The translations under genes and the position numbers were made by a program. The notes below the pieces were generated by a model. It searched no databases. It was given only the letters and a program-made list of their open reading frames with translations, and was not told where the DNA came from. Source: Pontibacter chinhatensis (GTDB lineage: Bacteria; Bacteroidota; Bacteroidia; Cytophagales; Hymenobacteraceae). From it: a stretch of 64,000 nt of DNA. Where the stretch lies: positions 1 to 64,000 of the forward strand of contig NZ_FOOT01000012.1 of NCBI RefSeq assembly GCF_900113285.1, given 5' to 3'. This document shows, piece by piece, positions 52,907 to 60,739 of the stretch (positions are counted from its first letter, which is position 1; each line of letters opens with the position of its first letter).

Positions 52907-54505
52907 TTACTCTTCATCTTTGTCCTGCACGCCGTTCATATCATTGAAGGCGGAGCGTAGTTCTATTTCTTCACCCCTGCTGTCCATCACTTTAAACTCC
53001 ATGATGCCCAGGGAAGTATCTTTGATCAGGCTTACCCACCTGAAGTACTTAAAGAACCATTTCACCTGCCGTGAGAACAAGCCTTTGGTATAGTAGGCAT
53101 GCACGAACGGGTGTAGGTATATTTCCAGACTCTTATGGTTGTGGCTTGTCAGCAGGTCGTCTACCGCTGCGTCAATTTCGTCTGTTACCAGTATACTGGC
53201 AGATGTTTTACCGGTGCCGCCGCAGGTAGGGCAAACCTCACCGGTTACAATGTTTTGCTCGGGCCTCACGCGCTGTCTGGTGATCTGCATCAGGCCGAAT
53301 TTCGAGATTGGAAGGATGGTGGACTTGGAGCGGTCGCGCTTCATTTCCTCCTTCACCACCTCGTATACTTTCTGGCGGTTTTCGGGCGACTTCATATCGA
53401 TGAAGTCCACTACAATGATACCACCTATATCCCGGAGGCGCAGCTGACGGGCCACTTCTTTGGCGGCCATCATGTTTACGTGCAGTGCGGTTGCCTCCTG
53501 ATCGGTTTCGGTATTGGATTTGTTCCCACTGTTCACATCGATTACATGCAGCGCCTCGGTGTGCTCTATCACCAGGTATCCGCCCCCTGGTATCGTCACG
53601 GTTTTGCCGAAAGCAGCCTTTAGCTGTTTCTCGATGTGGAAGTGTTCAAAGGTCTTGGTTTTGCCAGTATAGTGCTTCAGGATCTTAACCCTTTCCGGCG
53701 CTATACTTTGCACATAGGCTTTGATCTCATCATAGAGCTGGGTGTTATCCACCACTATGTTGTCAAAGCTCTCGTTTAGTAAATCCCTCAAGATGGAGGA
53801 AGAACGATTGAGCTCGCCAATGATCTTGTCGTTTGGCTTCGCTATTCTGAGGGTTTTAAAGCCCTCTTCCCAATTTGCTAACATGTTGCGCAGGTCTCTG
53901 TCGAGCTCTGCCACATCGCGGCCTTCTGCCACTGTACGTATAATCACACCGAAGTTCTCCGGCTTGATACTCGTGATCAGGCGTTTCAGTCGGGTGCGTT
54001 CCTCCTTACTGACAATTTTCTTGGATACGCTTACCGTGTTTGAGAACGGTACGAGCACCAGGTAACGGCCGGCAAGAGAAAGCTCACAGGATAAGCGTGG
54101 TCCTTTGGTTGAGATAGGCTCTTTTACGATCTGCACCAACAGCTGCTGCCCTTTTTTGAGCACATCAGCTATTTTGCCGAGTTTGTCTATCTCAGGCTCA
54201 AACTTTGCCTGGTTTAGCTTGGGTGTTGCGTTCTTCTGTGTTTGCGCCGCTTTTACATACTTGTTCAGTGTTTTGATGTTGGCTCCCAGGTCATGGTAGT
54301 GCAGAAATGCATCCTTCTGGTAACCGATATCAATAAAAGCGGCGTTCAGTCCAGGCATTACCTTTTTTACAGTGCCCAGAAAAATATCACCTACAATGTA
54401 GTCCGTGTCTTTCGACTCGAAGTGATATTCAACTAATCGTTTGTCCTGTAAAAGCGCAATGCGATCCCCATCCTGAGTAGAATTGATGATTAGCTCGTTG
54501 CTCAA
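52907..54505 (-). CDS. rng: Ribonuclease E/G family endoribonuclease
   Basis: An RNase of the E/G family. The 532-residue product has the S1 domain (DYIVGDIFLGTVKKVMPGLNAAFIDIGYQKDAFLHYHDL) and a catalytic region with HVIDVNSGNK and IGGIIVVDFIDMKSPENRQKVYE. The Zn-link motif CPTCGGTGK follows. It has no long C-terminal scaffold, so it is RNase G-like. It starts with TTG at 54505 (SNELIINSTQDG), as expected for this family. It follows the small basic protein gene. Confidence 0.95.
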   Translation of the reverse strand: MSNELIINSTQDGDRIALLQDKRLVEYHFESKDTDYIVGDIFLGTVKKVMPGLNAAFIDIGYQKDAFLHYHDLGANIKTLNKYVKAAQTQKNATPKLNQAKFEPEIDKLGKIADVLKKGQQLLVQIVKEPISTKGPRLSCELSLAGRYLVLVPFSNTVSVSKKIVSKEERTRLKRLITSIKPENFGVIIRTVAEGRDVAELDRDLRNMLANWEEGFKTLRIAKPNDKIIGELNRSSSILRDLLNESFDNIVVDNTQLYDEIKAYVQSIAPERVKILKHYTGKTKTFEHFHIEKQLKAAFGKTVTIPGGGYLVIEHTEALHVIDVNSGNKSNTETDQEATALHVNMMAAKEVARQLRLRDIGGIIVVDFIDMKSPENRQKVYEVVKEEMKRDRSKSTILPISKFGLMQITRQRVRPEQNIVTGEVCPTCGGTGKTSASILVTDEIDAAVDDLLTSHNHKSLEIYLHPFVHAYYTKGLFSRQVKWFFKYFRWVSLIKDTSLGIMEFKVMDSRGEEIELRSAFNDMNGVQDKDEE

Positions 54506-54544
54506 TTTCTCTCAAATGGTTATGTTGGATGTATAAGACCAAAG

Positions 54545-54571
54545 CCCACTTTAACTTGCGTAAAGTGGGCC
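54545..54571. terminator. Hairpin between the 29-aa gene and rng
   Basis: A 9-bp stem CCCACTTTA/TAAAGTGGG with a 7-nt loop. No strong T tract follows, so it may be a processing or attenuation site inside the operon. Confidence 0.5.
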
Positions 54572-54590
54572 CTCTTGAACGCGGAAGAAA

Positions 54591-54680
54591 TTACTTCTTC
54601 TTATGTCTGTTTTTTCTCAGGCGCTTCTTTCTCTTGTGCGTAGCGATTTTATGTCTTTTTCTTTTCTTTCCGCAAGGCAT
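54591..54680 (-). CDS. Small basic AURKAIP1/COX24-type protein (bS22/mS38-like), 29 aa
   Basis: A 29-codon gene reading MPCGKKRKRHKIATHKRKKR, ending LRKNRHKKK. Over half the residues are Lys or Arg. It matches the AURKAIP1/COX24 domain, related to mitoribosomal mS38 and mycobacterial bS22, which bind the small-subunit decoding region. It sits between the TPR gene and rng, an arrangement I recall in other Bacteroidota. It is too short for ordinary gene finders. Confidence 0.88.
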   Translation of the reverse strand: MPCGKKRKRHKIATHKRKKRLRKNRHKKK

Positions 54681-54732
54681 ATTCTTGTAGGTTTGGTTTT
54701 ATAAATGATTTCTTCAGTTACTTTTAAAGCAT

Positions 54733-55596
54733 TTACTGCAGTCTGGCCAGGTACTCGTCCACAGAGGTATTCAAAGCTGGGTCGTTGCTCATGCCTTTCA
54801 CCTTGTTAAACAGCTCCTTGGCTCTTTCAGTTTCGCCCGTCTCAGCCAACGACACCGCCAGGTAGAAGGTTCCTTCCACGTGTTTCGGGTTAACCGACAC
54901 CAGCTTCTCGAAATGGCCCACCGCCTTGTCGTACTGGTTAGACTGTATGGACAGGATGCCCAGGTTGAACAAAGCCTTCTGGTTATTCGGATCCGCCACA
55001 ATCACCTCGCGCAGCATGGTGATACCCTGCATTGGGTTAGAAGTGGCAATGTAGGTCATGGCCACATTTGTTTTGGCGTCGTTGTCCGAAGGGTTGTTCT
55101 TCAGCACCTGCTCATACATGTTGCGGGCCTTGGCTCCCAGCTCGCTGGCGCGCTCCTGAGTGGCGGCAAAGGTAAAAGCCTCATAGTAGGCGTCTCCGGC
55201 TCTCTTGAAGCTTTTCTCACCTCCACGGGCGTTGGCAGCAATTTCGTAGTAGTACCCAGCGCTGTCATACCTGGCAGCGTTGGAGTAGGCTTCGGCAAGC
55301 TCCACAGCCACCAGGCTACGTGTCTGCTCGTCGGTAGCTTTGTTATACTTAGAACGCGCAGTTGTCAGCGCCATCAGTTGCTCTGGTGTGGCAACCCTGT
55401 GTGCTTTAACTGCATCTTCACCGGCCCCGTGGTCGTGGCCATCGTCTTCTGAGTGGCCCTCCGGTAAACCGCTGCTTTCTTCAGTTTTGGCTAAGTTATC
55501 CTGATCTTCGTTGTTAACAACAACCTTAGGCAAAAAGAATAAAACGGCCACCAGAGCGATGGCTACAACAACTATCAATACCTGAGACCGTTTCAT
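54733..55596 (-). CDS. Membrane-anchored tetratricopeptide repeat protein
   Basis: A 287-residue protein with an N-terminal anchor (VLIVVVAIALVAVLFFLP) and a disordered Asp/His-rich linker (EDDGHDHGAGEDAVKAH). At least four TPR-like units follow (ADPNNQKALFNLGILSIQSNQYDKAVGHFEKLVSVNPKHVEGTFYLAV). It is probably on the periplasmic side of the inner membrane and scaffolds other proteins. It lies between HU and the 29-aa gene in a conserved Bacteroidota order; the partner is unknown. Confidence 0.85.
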   Translation of the reverse strand: MKRSQVLIVVVAIALVAVLFFLPKVVVNNEDQDNLAKTEESSGLPEGHSEDDGHDHGAGEDAVKAHRVATPEQLMALTTARSKYNKATDEQTRSLVAVELAEAYSNAARYDSAGYYYEIAANARGGEKSFKRAGDAYYEAFTFAATQERASELGAKARNMYEQVLKNNPSDNDAKTNVAMTYIATSNPMQGITMLREVIVADPNNQKALFNLGILSIQSNQYDKAVGHFEKLVSVNPKHVEGTFYLAVSLAETGETERAKELFNKVKGMSNDPALNTSVDEYLARLQ

Positions 55597-55658
55597 TCTT
55601 TTTACGCTACGTTAATATGTTACTGAAAATAAAGTTCGTTCAGCAAAGATACAAAAAA

Positions 55659-55964
55659 TTAAGAATGCGCTAGCTCCTGAATCTTTTTGCTGTTCTTGAT
55701 CTTCTGGATAAAGGTCTTAGACGGCTTGAAGCTTGGAATAAAATGCTCGTCGATGATGATAGATGTGTTTTTAGAAATGTTACGAGCTACTTTCTTCGCA
55801 CGCTTCTTATTCACAAAGCTACCAAAACCTCTCACATAGATGTTGTTACCATCAGCCATAGAGTCCTTCACAACCTTGAAGAAAGCCTCGATTGTAGACT
55901 GAACATCTGCCTTATCAATCCCTGTCTTATCAGCAATCTCTGATATTACTTCTGCTTTAGTCAC
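55659..55964 (-). CDS. HU/IHF-family DNA-binding protein
   Basis: A 101-residue nucleoid protein. The N-terminal dimerisation helices (MTKAEVISEIADKTGIDKADVQSTIEAFF) precede the beta-arm (IYVRGFGSFVNKKRAKKVARNISKNTSIII), which inserts in the minor groove. The C-terminal tail is longer than in HU proper, which is more IHF-like. It starts with GTG at 55964. It is the head of the HU-TPR-small basic-rng unit, with a strong promoter at 56054-56083. Confidence 0.94.
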   Translation of the reverse strand: MTKAEVISEIADKTGIDKADVQSTIEAFFKVVKDSMADGNNIYVRGFGSFVNKKRAKKVARNISKNTSIIIDEHFIPSFKPSKTFIQKIKNSKKIQELAHS

Positions 55965-56286
55965 TTTCTTAAATTTTTAGAATATTAATAATATGTTAAC
56001 TTTCTAATCTTTGGAAAATCAGGCGGTTCCGCAGAACGATGAAATTCGGGGCACAAAGGTAGTTTTACTTTTCGAATTGCAAAAGATTTAGCGCTAAATT
56101 ATTAACTATTAACCTCCTGCCTCCTATAAAGCTGCCCTTCGATTCTACAACTTGCCTGCCGCATTCACCCTTCCCTAACGCGCCTTAACTGTTTATATTT
56201 TAACGTCTGCCACTTACCTTGCGCCTGCCCAAAGAGCAAACAATACCTTACGCTGTTTGTTTTGCAGAACCTAAACTGTACAATTT
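55965..56286. other. 322-bp gap between divergent HU and mutY
   Basis: It holds the HU promoter and otherwise AT-rich DNA. I see no gene or terminator. Confidence 0.45.
56054..56083 (-). promoter_or_regulatory. Promoter of the HU operon
   Basis: On the minus strand, TTTG (56080-56083), an 18-nt spacer and TACCTTTG (56054-56061) match the consensus well. The GTG start is 89 nt downstream of the -7 box. Confidence 0.68.
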
Positions 56287-57378
56287 ATGCAACCCGCTCC
56301 AAACCCTTCTTTCGCGCCGACTCTAACTAACTGGTACAGCAGGCACAAACGTTCCCTGCCCTGGCGCGACACGAAAAATCCATACTTTATCTGGCTCTCC
56401 GAAGTGATTCTGCAGCAGACGCGGGTAGCGCAGGGATTACCCTACTATGAGCGCTTTGTGGCCGCCTACCCTACCGTACACGATTTGGCCGCCGCCCCGC
56501 AGGATGAGGTGCTGCGGCTGTGGCAGGGACTTGGTTATTACTCCCGGGCTCGCAACATGCACCACACGGCCCAGTTAGTAGTGGAAAAGCACGGTGGCCG
56601 GTTTCCGGACAAGTATGAGGAGTTGCTGAAGCTGAAGGGCGTGGGGAGCTACACGGCGGCGGCCATTGCGGCCTTTGCCTTTCAGGAGCGGGTGGCGGTG
56701 CTGGACGGCAACGTGTTCCGGGTGTTGGCGCGCGTATTTGGCATTACGGAGGATATTGCGGCCCCTGCGTCGCGGAAGGTGTTCCAGAAACTGGCCGATG
56801 AACTGGTGCCTGCCCAGGAGCCCGATACCTACAACCAGGCCATTATGGAGTTTGGAGCCATACAATGTACTCCGCTCATGCCTGATTGCATGTTCTGCCC
56901 GCTGCAGCAAAGCTGTTTTGCCTTTAACCACGGCATGGTGCAGGAGCTGCCGGTAAAATCAAAGGCCAAGGCGGCGCGGCCGCGTTTTTTCCACTACATC
57001 GTGTTCGAGCTCAACGGCACCTACTACCTCCGTAAGCGGCTTGAGGGCGACATCTGGCAGGGGCTTTATGATTTTTACCTCTACGAGAGCGAGAACAAAG
57101 ACCTGCCCATGGAGCAGCTGCTGCGCGAGCTGCAGGAGGCGGGCATTCCGGTGCAGGCGGCCCTGCTGCAGCCACCGGCAAAAGATTACAAACATATCCT
57201 GAGCCACCAGAAAATAACGGCGCGTTTTTACCGTATAAAACTCAAGGATTCGCTAAAAGATGAGGTGCTCCAGGAAACAAGATTAGCCGCTTATAACGTT
57301 GGAGAAATAGATGCTTTGCCGAAGCCAGTTTTAATCAATAGTTATTTGCAGGATGCTAAGATTTTAGTATATTTATAG
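56287..57378 (+). CDS. mutY: A/G-specific adenine glycosylase
   Basis: MutY removes adenine mispaired with 8-oxoguanine. The 363-residue product has the catalytic Glu in WLSEVILQQTRVAQGLPYYERF, the helix-hairpin-helix LKGVGSYTAAAIA, the catalytic Asp in VLDGNVFRVLARVFGI, and the [4Fe-4S] cluster C-x6-C-x2-C-x5-C. A C-terminal MutT-like domain recognises 8-oxoG (FHYIVFELNGTYYLRKR). It begins the mutY-ssb-gldE-gldD run. Confidence 0.96.
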   Translation: MQPAPNPSFAPTLTNWYSRHKRSLPWRDTKNPYFIWLSEVILQQTRVAQGLPYYERFVAAYPTVHDLAAAPQDEVLRLWQGLGYYSRARNMHHTAQLVVEKHGGRFPDKYEELLKLKGVGSYTAAAIAAFAFQERVAVLDGNVFRVLARVFGITEDIAAPASRKVFQKLADELVPAQEPDTYNQAIMEFGAIQCTPLMPDCMFCPLQQSCFAFNHGMVQELPVKSKAKAARPRFFHYIVFELNGTYYLRKRLEGDIWQGLYDFYLYESENKDLPMEQLLRELQEAGIPVQAALLQPPAKDYKHILSHQKITARFYRIKLKDSLKDEVLQETRLAAYNVGEIDALPKPVLINSYLQDAKILVYL

Positions 57379-57491
57379 GCTGAAACTTTTCTTTAAACAA
57401 AAGCATTAAGAGGTTCAGTAAAAGCCATATTTGCCTCCAGCTTGGTTGCTGGAGTAGCCCAATTCAATTTAATATTTAGACAAAAAAAGAC

Positions 57492-57968
57492 ATGGCAAGT
57501 GTAAACAAAGTAATTTTGATCGGAAATCTGGGCAAAGACCCTGAAGTACGTCATTTAGAAGGTGGCGTGGCCGTTGCCCGCTTCCCAATTGCAACCTCTG
57601 AAACGTTTAAAGACAAGAACGGGCAGAGACAGGAGCGCACCGAGTGGCATAACATCGTGGTATGGCGAGGCCTTGCCGAAGTAGCAGAGAAATACCTGCG
57701 TAAAGGCAACTCTGTTTTTATCGAAGGCAAAATCCGCACCAACAGCTATCAGGATAAAGAAGGCGTGCAGCGCTACAACACCGAAATCGTGGCCGACAAC
57801 ATGACCATGCTTGGTGGCCGCGGTGGCGATAATAACGGAGGCGGCGACTACCAGGGCTCTTCCGCTGCTGCAAGCGGCGGGAATTACAGCGGTGGCGCCA
57901 CAGCCAACAAGGGCGGCAGCCCGGCCGGCGGCTTCCAGAGCGACGAGCCGGACGACTTGCCGTTCTAA
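57492..57968 (+). CDS. ssb: Single-stranded DNA-binding protein
   Basis: SSB binds single-stranded DNA as a tetramer and recruits repair and replication proteins. The 158-residue product has the OB fold ([19 protein letters not shown] ... [20 protein letters not shown]), a Gly-rich linker ([13 protein letters not shown]) and the acidic tip DEPDDLPF that contacts partner proteins. All parts are complete. It lies between mutY and gldE, as in other Bacteroidota. Confidence 0.97.
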   Translation: MASVNKVILIGNLGKDPEVRHLEGGVAVARFPIATSETFKDKNGQRQERTEWHNIVVWRGLAEVAEKYLRKGNSVFIEGKIRTNSYQDKEGVQRYNTEIVADNMTMLGGRGGDNNGGGDYQGSSAAASGGNYSGGATANKGGSPAGGFQSDEPDDLPF

Positions 57969-57994
57969 CCTATGTTTAACTAAACAAAACAATC

Positions 57995-59365
57995 TTGGAA
58001 AGTACAGATTCCGGAGACCCCCTGAGTTACAGCTTACTCCAACTTTTACAGAGTTCTTTAACTCAACTCAGGATTGAATACCTGGTTGCCATTTCAGGCG
58101 GCCTGATCTTATTGCTGCTCTCGGCCCTGACCTCAGGTGCCGAGGCAGCATTTTTCTCTCTTTCGGAGCAGGAACTAGAGCAGTGCAAAACAAGCAAGCA
58201 CCCCGCTGAGCAACGTGTGTACCGCCTCCTGCAGGACCCGCGCAAGCTTCTTACCACCATACTTATACTTAACAATGGCATCAATGTAGCCATCATCACG
58301 CTGTTTGCCTACGTGGCCTGGCAGGTGTTCGGCACCATGACCTTATCGGCCGGCTCGCTGGCAGTATGCCTGCTGTTTGCTACTTTCTTCCTGGTTTTTT
58401 GCGGGGAGGTGCTGCCGAAAGTATACGTGCAGCGGCACCGCATGCCGCTGGCCCGAAGTATGGCAAGTGTGCTCGACAGGCTGCAGTTCCTTATCCAGCC
58501 TTTCTCATGGCTCCTTATCTCTATCAATGAGCTTGTGGAGCGCAAGTATATGCTCCGGGGGTATACGCATACCATTGAGGAGCTGCACCATAGCCTGGAT
58601 GTGGCCCTGACTAAAGCGGATACCTCGCCGGAGGAGCGCAAGATCCTGCGCGGGGTGGTAAACTTCGGGTCTATCTCGGTAAAACAGATCATGCGCCCGC
58701 GCATCGATATTGTAGCCTTTAATACCTCCATGACCTTTCCGGAACTGATGCCGGAAATAGTAAAATGGGGCTACTCACGCGTACCGGTATATTCCGAAAG
58801 CACCGACCACATAGAAGGCATCCTTTACGTGAAGGACCTGTTGCCGCACCTGGGCAAGGGCCCGGACTTTGACTGGCAGCAGCTGGTGCGTCCTCCGTTT
58901 TTTGTGCCGGAGAACAGGCGCATTGCCGATCTTTTCCAGGATTTCAAGGAAAAGCATGTGCACATGGCCATCGTGATAAATGAGTATGGCGCCACAGTTG
59001 GCCTGCTTACCCTGGAGGACATTGTGGAGGAGATTGTGGGAGAGATCAACGATGAGTTTGACGACGATGATGATATCATTTACTCCCAACTCGACGAAAA
59101 TACCTTTATCTTTGACGGCAAGACCTCGCTGCACGATTTCTGTAAGATAACAGAAGTTCCCTTCGATGCCTTTGACGAGGTAAAGGGCGCAAACGAGACA
59201 GTGGCCGGCCTGATGCTCACCTTATTCTCCGGGATTCCGAGGGCTGGGGAGGCAACAGCCTATGGCCGTTTCCACTTTACGGTAGAGTCGGCGGACACGA
59301 AGCGCGTAAAAAGAGTAAAGATAAATGTCGCAAGCAAGAAAGAGCAGTATCATAAAGTTGGGTAG
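57995..59365 (+). CDS. gldE: Gliding-motility-associated protein GldE (CNNM/CBS transporter-like)
   Basis: GldE is a multi-pass CNNM/CorC-type membrane protein linked to gliding. The 456-residue product has an N-terminal DUF21 membrane domain ([31 protein letters not shown] and three more segments), two CBS motifs ([18 protein letters not shown] and the [10 protein letters not shown] region) and a C-terminal CorC-HlyC domain. It begins with TTG at 57995. It overlaps gldD by 41 nt. Whether it moves ions is unknown. Confidence 0.93.
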   Translation: MESTDSGDPLSYSLLQLLQSSLTQLRIEYLVAISGGLILLLLSALTSGAEAAFFSLSEQELEQCKTSKHPAEQRVYRLLQDPRKLLTTILILNNGINVAIITLFAYVAWQVFGTMTLSAGSLAVCLLFATFFLVFCGEVLPKVYVQRHRMPLARSMASVLDRLQFLIQPFSWLLISINELVERKYMLRGYTHTIEELHHSLDVALTKADTSPEERKILRGVVNFGSISVKQIMRPRIDIVAFNTSMTFPELMPEIVKWGYSRVPVYSESTDHIEGILYVKDLLPHLGKGPDFDWQQLVRPPFFVPENRRIADLFQDFKEKHVHMAIVINEYGATVGLLTLEDIVEEIVGEINDEFDDDDDIIYSQLDENTFIFDGKTSLHDFCKITEVPFDAFDEVKGANETVAGLMLTLFSGIPRAGEATAYGRFHFTVESADTKRVKRVKINVASKKEQYHKVG

Positions 59366-59945
59366 CCTGAAGGCATTTATGTGGGCGGCCCTGGCCGCTG
59401 GTATAGTAGCCTGCAGCGGCACGGAGTATACCCCAAAACCGAAAGGCTATAACCGCATCGATCTGCCCTCCCATACTTACCAGCAACTGCGGGAAGCGCA
59501 CCCTTATACGTTCGAGTACTCCAAGCACGCCAAAATCCGCCCGGACTCTTCCGGGATAGCCGAGCCACATTGGATCAACATCATCTATCCCAGCCTGGGC
59601 GCCAACGTGCAACTAACTTACAAGAAGCTGGAGAACGATGATAAGAAGCTGAACGACCTAGTGGAGGATGCCCGCAAACTTACCTCCAAGCACCAGATAA
59701 AGGCTTACGCTATCGAGGAGGCAGAAATTAAAACGCCTTCCGGTGATATAGCCTCTGTGTTTGAGCTGGAGGGCGAGGTTCCCAGCCAGTTCCAGTTTTA
59801 CGTAACCGACTCAACAGACAACTTCCTGCGCGGCGCTTTATACTTCCGCACCGCCACCCAAAACGACTCCCTCGCCCCAGTAATTGAGTTTGTAAAGAAG
59901 GATATCATTCATTTGCTGAATACGCTGGAGTGGAAGGAGATGTAG
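59325..59945 (+). CDS. gldD: Gliding-motility lipoprotein GldD
   Basis: GldD is an envelope lipoprotein needed for gliding and type IX secretion. The 206-residue product has a lipoprotein signal ([17 protein letters not shown], lipobox IVAC), then [21 protein letters not shown], the family hallmark, and the ISCGNL-free body ending [10 protein letters not shown]. The ATG at 59325 overlaps gldE by 41 nt; an ATG at 59379 would leave too short an N region. It is followed by the uvrA-like terminator. Confidence 0.92.
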   Translation: MSQARKSSIIKLGSLKAFMWAALAAGIVACSGTEYTPKPKGYNRIDLPSHTYQQLREAHPYTFEYSKHAKIRPDSSGIAEPHWINIIYPSLGANVQLTYKKLENDDKKLNDLVEDARKLTSKHQIKAYAIEEAEIKTPSGDIASVFELEGEVPSQFQFYVTDSTDNFLRGALYFRTATQNDSLAPVIEFVKKDIIHLLNTLEWKEM

Positions 59946-59972
59946 GTGTTTATTTGATAGGATAGAAAGTAT

Positions 59973-60006
59973 AAAAGCCGTTGCAAGTATACATGCAGCG
60001 GCTTTT
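59973..60006 (+). terminator. Terminator of gldD
   Basis: A 13-bp stem AAAAGCCGTTGCA/TGCAGCGGCTTTT with loop AGTATACA, which contains most of a heptamer. It is the near-inverse of the uvrA terminator at 37839. Confidence 0.8.
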
Positions 60007-60009
60007 TGT

Positions 60010-60605
60010 TTGTAGTACCGGCTCCAACCACCCCTGGCCCCTCCTTGTCTAAGGCGGGGAATTTGTAGTTACTGGTGCCAAAGTATAAGCACCGTAGCAT
60101 CAGTTCTTGCGCGGACAGGCTGCGCCCTGTCCCTACAAAGTATAAACCCACCCCAGCCCCTCCCAAGAGGGGAATTATACTTACTCCTTCCCCTATCATC
60201 TCGAACACTCTTGAGGCGAGAGCCGAAGAGAGCCAGCGTAGCTGTGAGAGATCTATCTGAAATTCTAACCAGATCTCTCCCAAAGGTCGAGATGACAAAA
60301 AAGTGGCTATCGACTTTATCCCAACCTTTGGGTTGAGCGCCTCGAGAGGTTCCGGTGACGAACGTCAGTGAGGCAGCCCGAGGCACGAGGGCAGGAAGCG
60401 AAAGCAGCGCGATGCCCGAAGGCGAGGCCTCCCGGCCTGGGAGGGAGCCAAGTAGGAAATGAAACGAGCCGCTGGTGGGAACTAGAGGATGAACGGAGGC
60501 TAGCAAGTATAGCCTATGTCAAGTTGCGGGAAGCAGTGGCTCAAGGAAGGCACAAGCGGACGCTTGCGTCAGATAAGTTAGAGTACAGCCCAAGTATTAA
60601 ATCCT
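60010..60605 (-). repeat. Mosaic intergenic repeat, copy D (reversed)
   Basis: On the minus strand it repeats the module order of copies B and C: framed hairpin (60549-60570), core (about 60310-60525), the 104-bp TATCATCTCGA element (60194-60297), CCCCTCCCAAGAGGGG, GCGGACAGGCTGCGCCCTGTCC and a closing GGGGTGG stretch. It fills the gap between gldD and recG, which are on the same strand, so it does not mark a convergent junction. The frames in it are not genes. Confidence 0.85.
60194..60297 (+). mobile_element. MITE-like element with TATCATCTCGA/TCGAGATGACA ends, copy 3
   Basis: 104 bp with ends differing by one base from a perfect inverted repeat. Interior direction (GAGCCGAAGAGAGCCAGCGT) is plus, as in copy 2 and opposite to copy 1, although the surrounding mosaic is reversed here. 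Confidence 0.7.
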
Positions 60606-60654
60606 GCTAATCCTTTAATCCTGAAAATCCTGATCCAGACTAACAATAAAGTAT

Positions 60655-60690
60655 AAAGCCCCTCAGCATTTACACCTGTCGGGGCTTTTG
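60655..60690 (+). terminator. Hairpin before recG
   Basis: A stem of about 7 bp (AAGCCCC/GGGGCTT) and further weak pairing, followed by TTG. It lies 50 nt before the recG start and may end readthrough from the repeat region. Confidence 0.5.
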
Positions 60691-60739
60691 CTTATTTTTG
60701 TACTTTATACTTGCCATACATTCACCCGATAGCAAGCCA

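Noticed and set aside
60069-60506. 145-codon minus-strand frame in the gldD/recG gap
   Set aside because: It crosses several repeat modules of copy D, including the 104-bp element, so it cannot be one gene.
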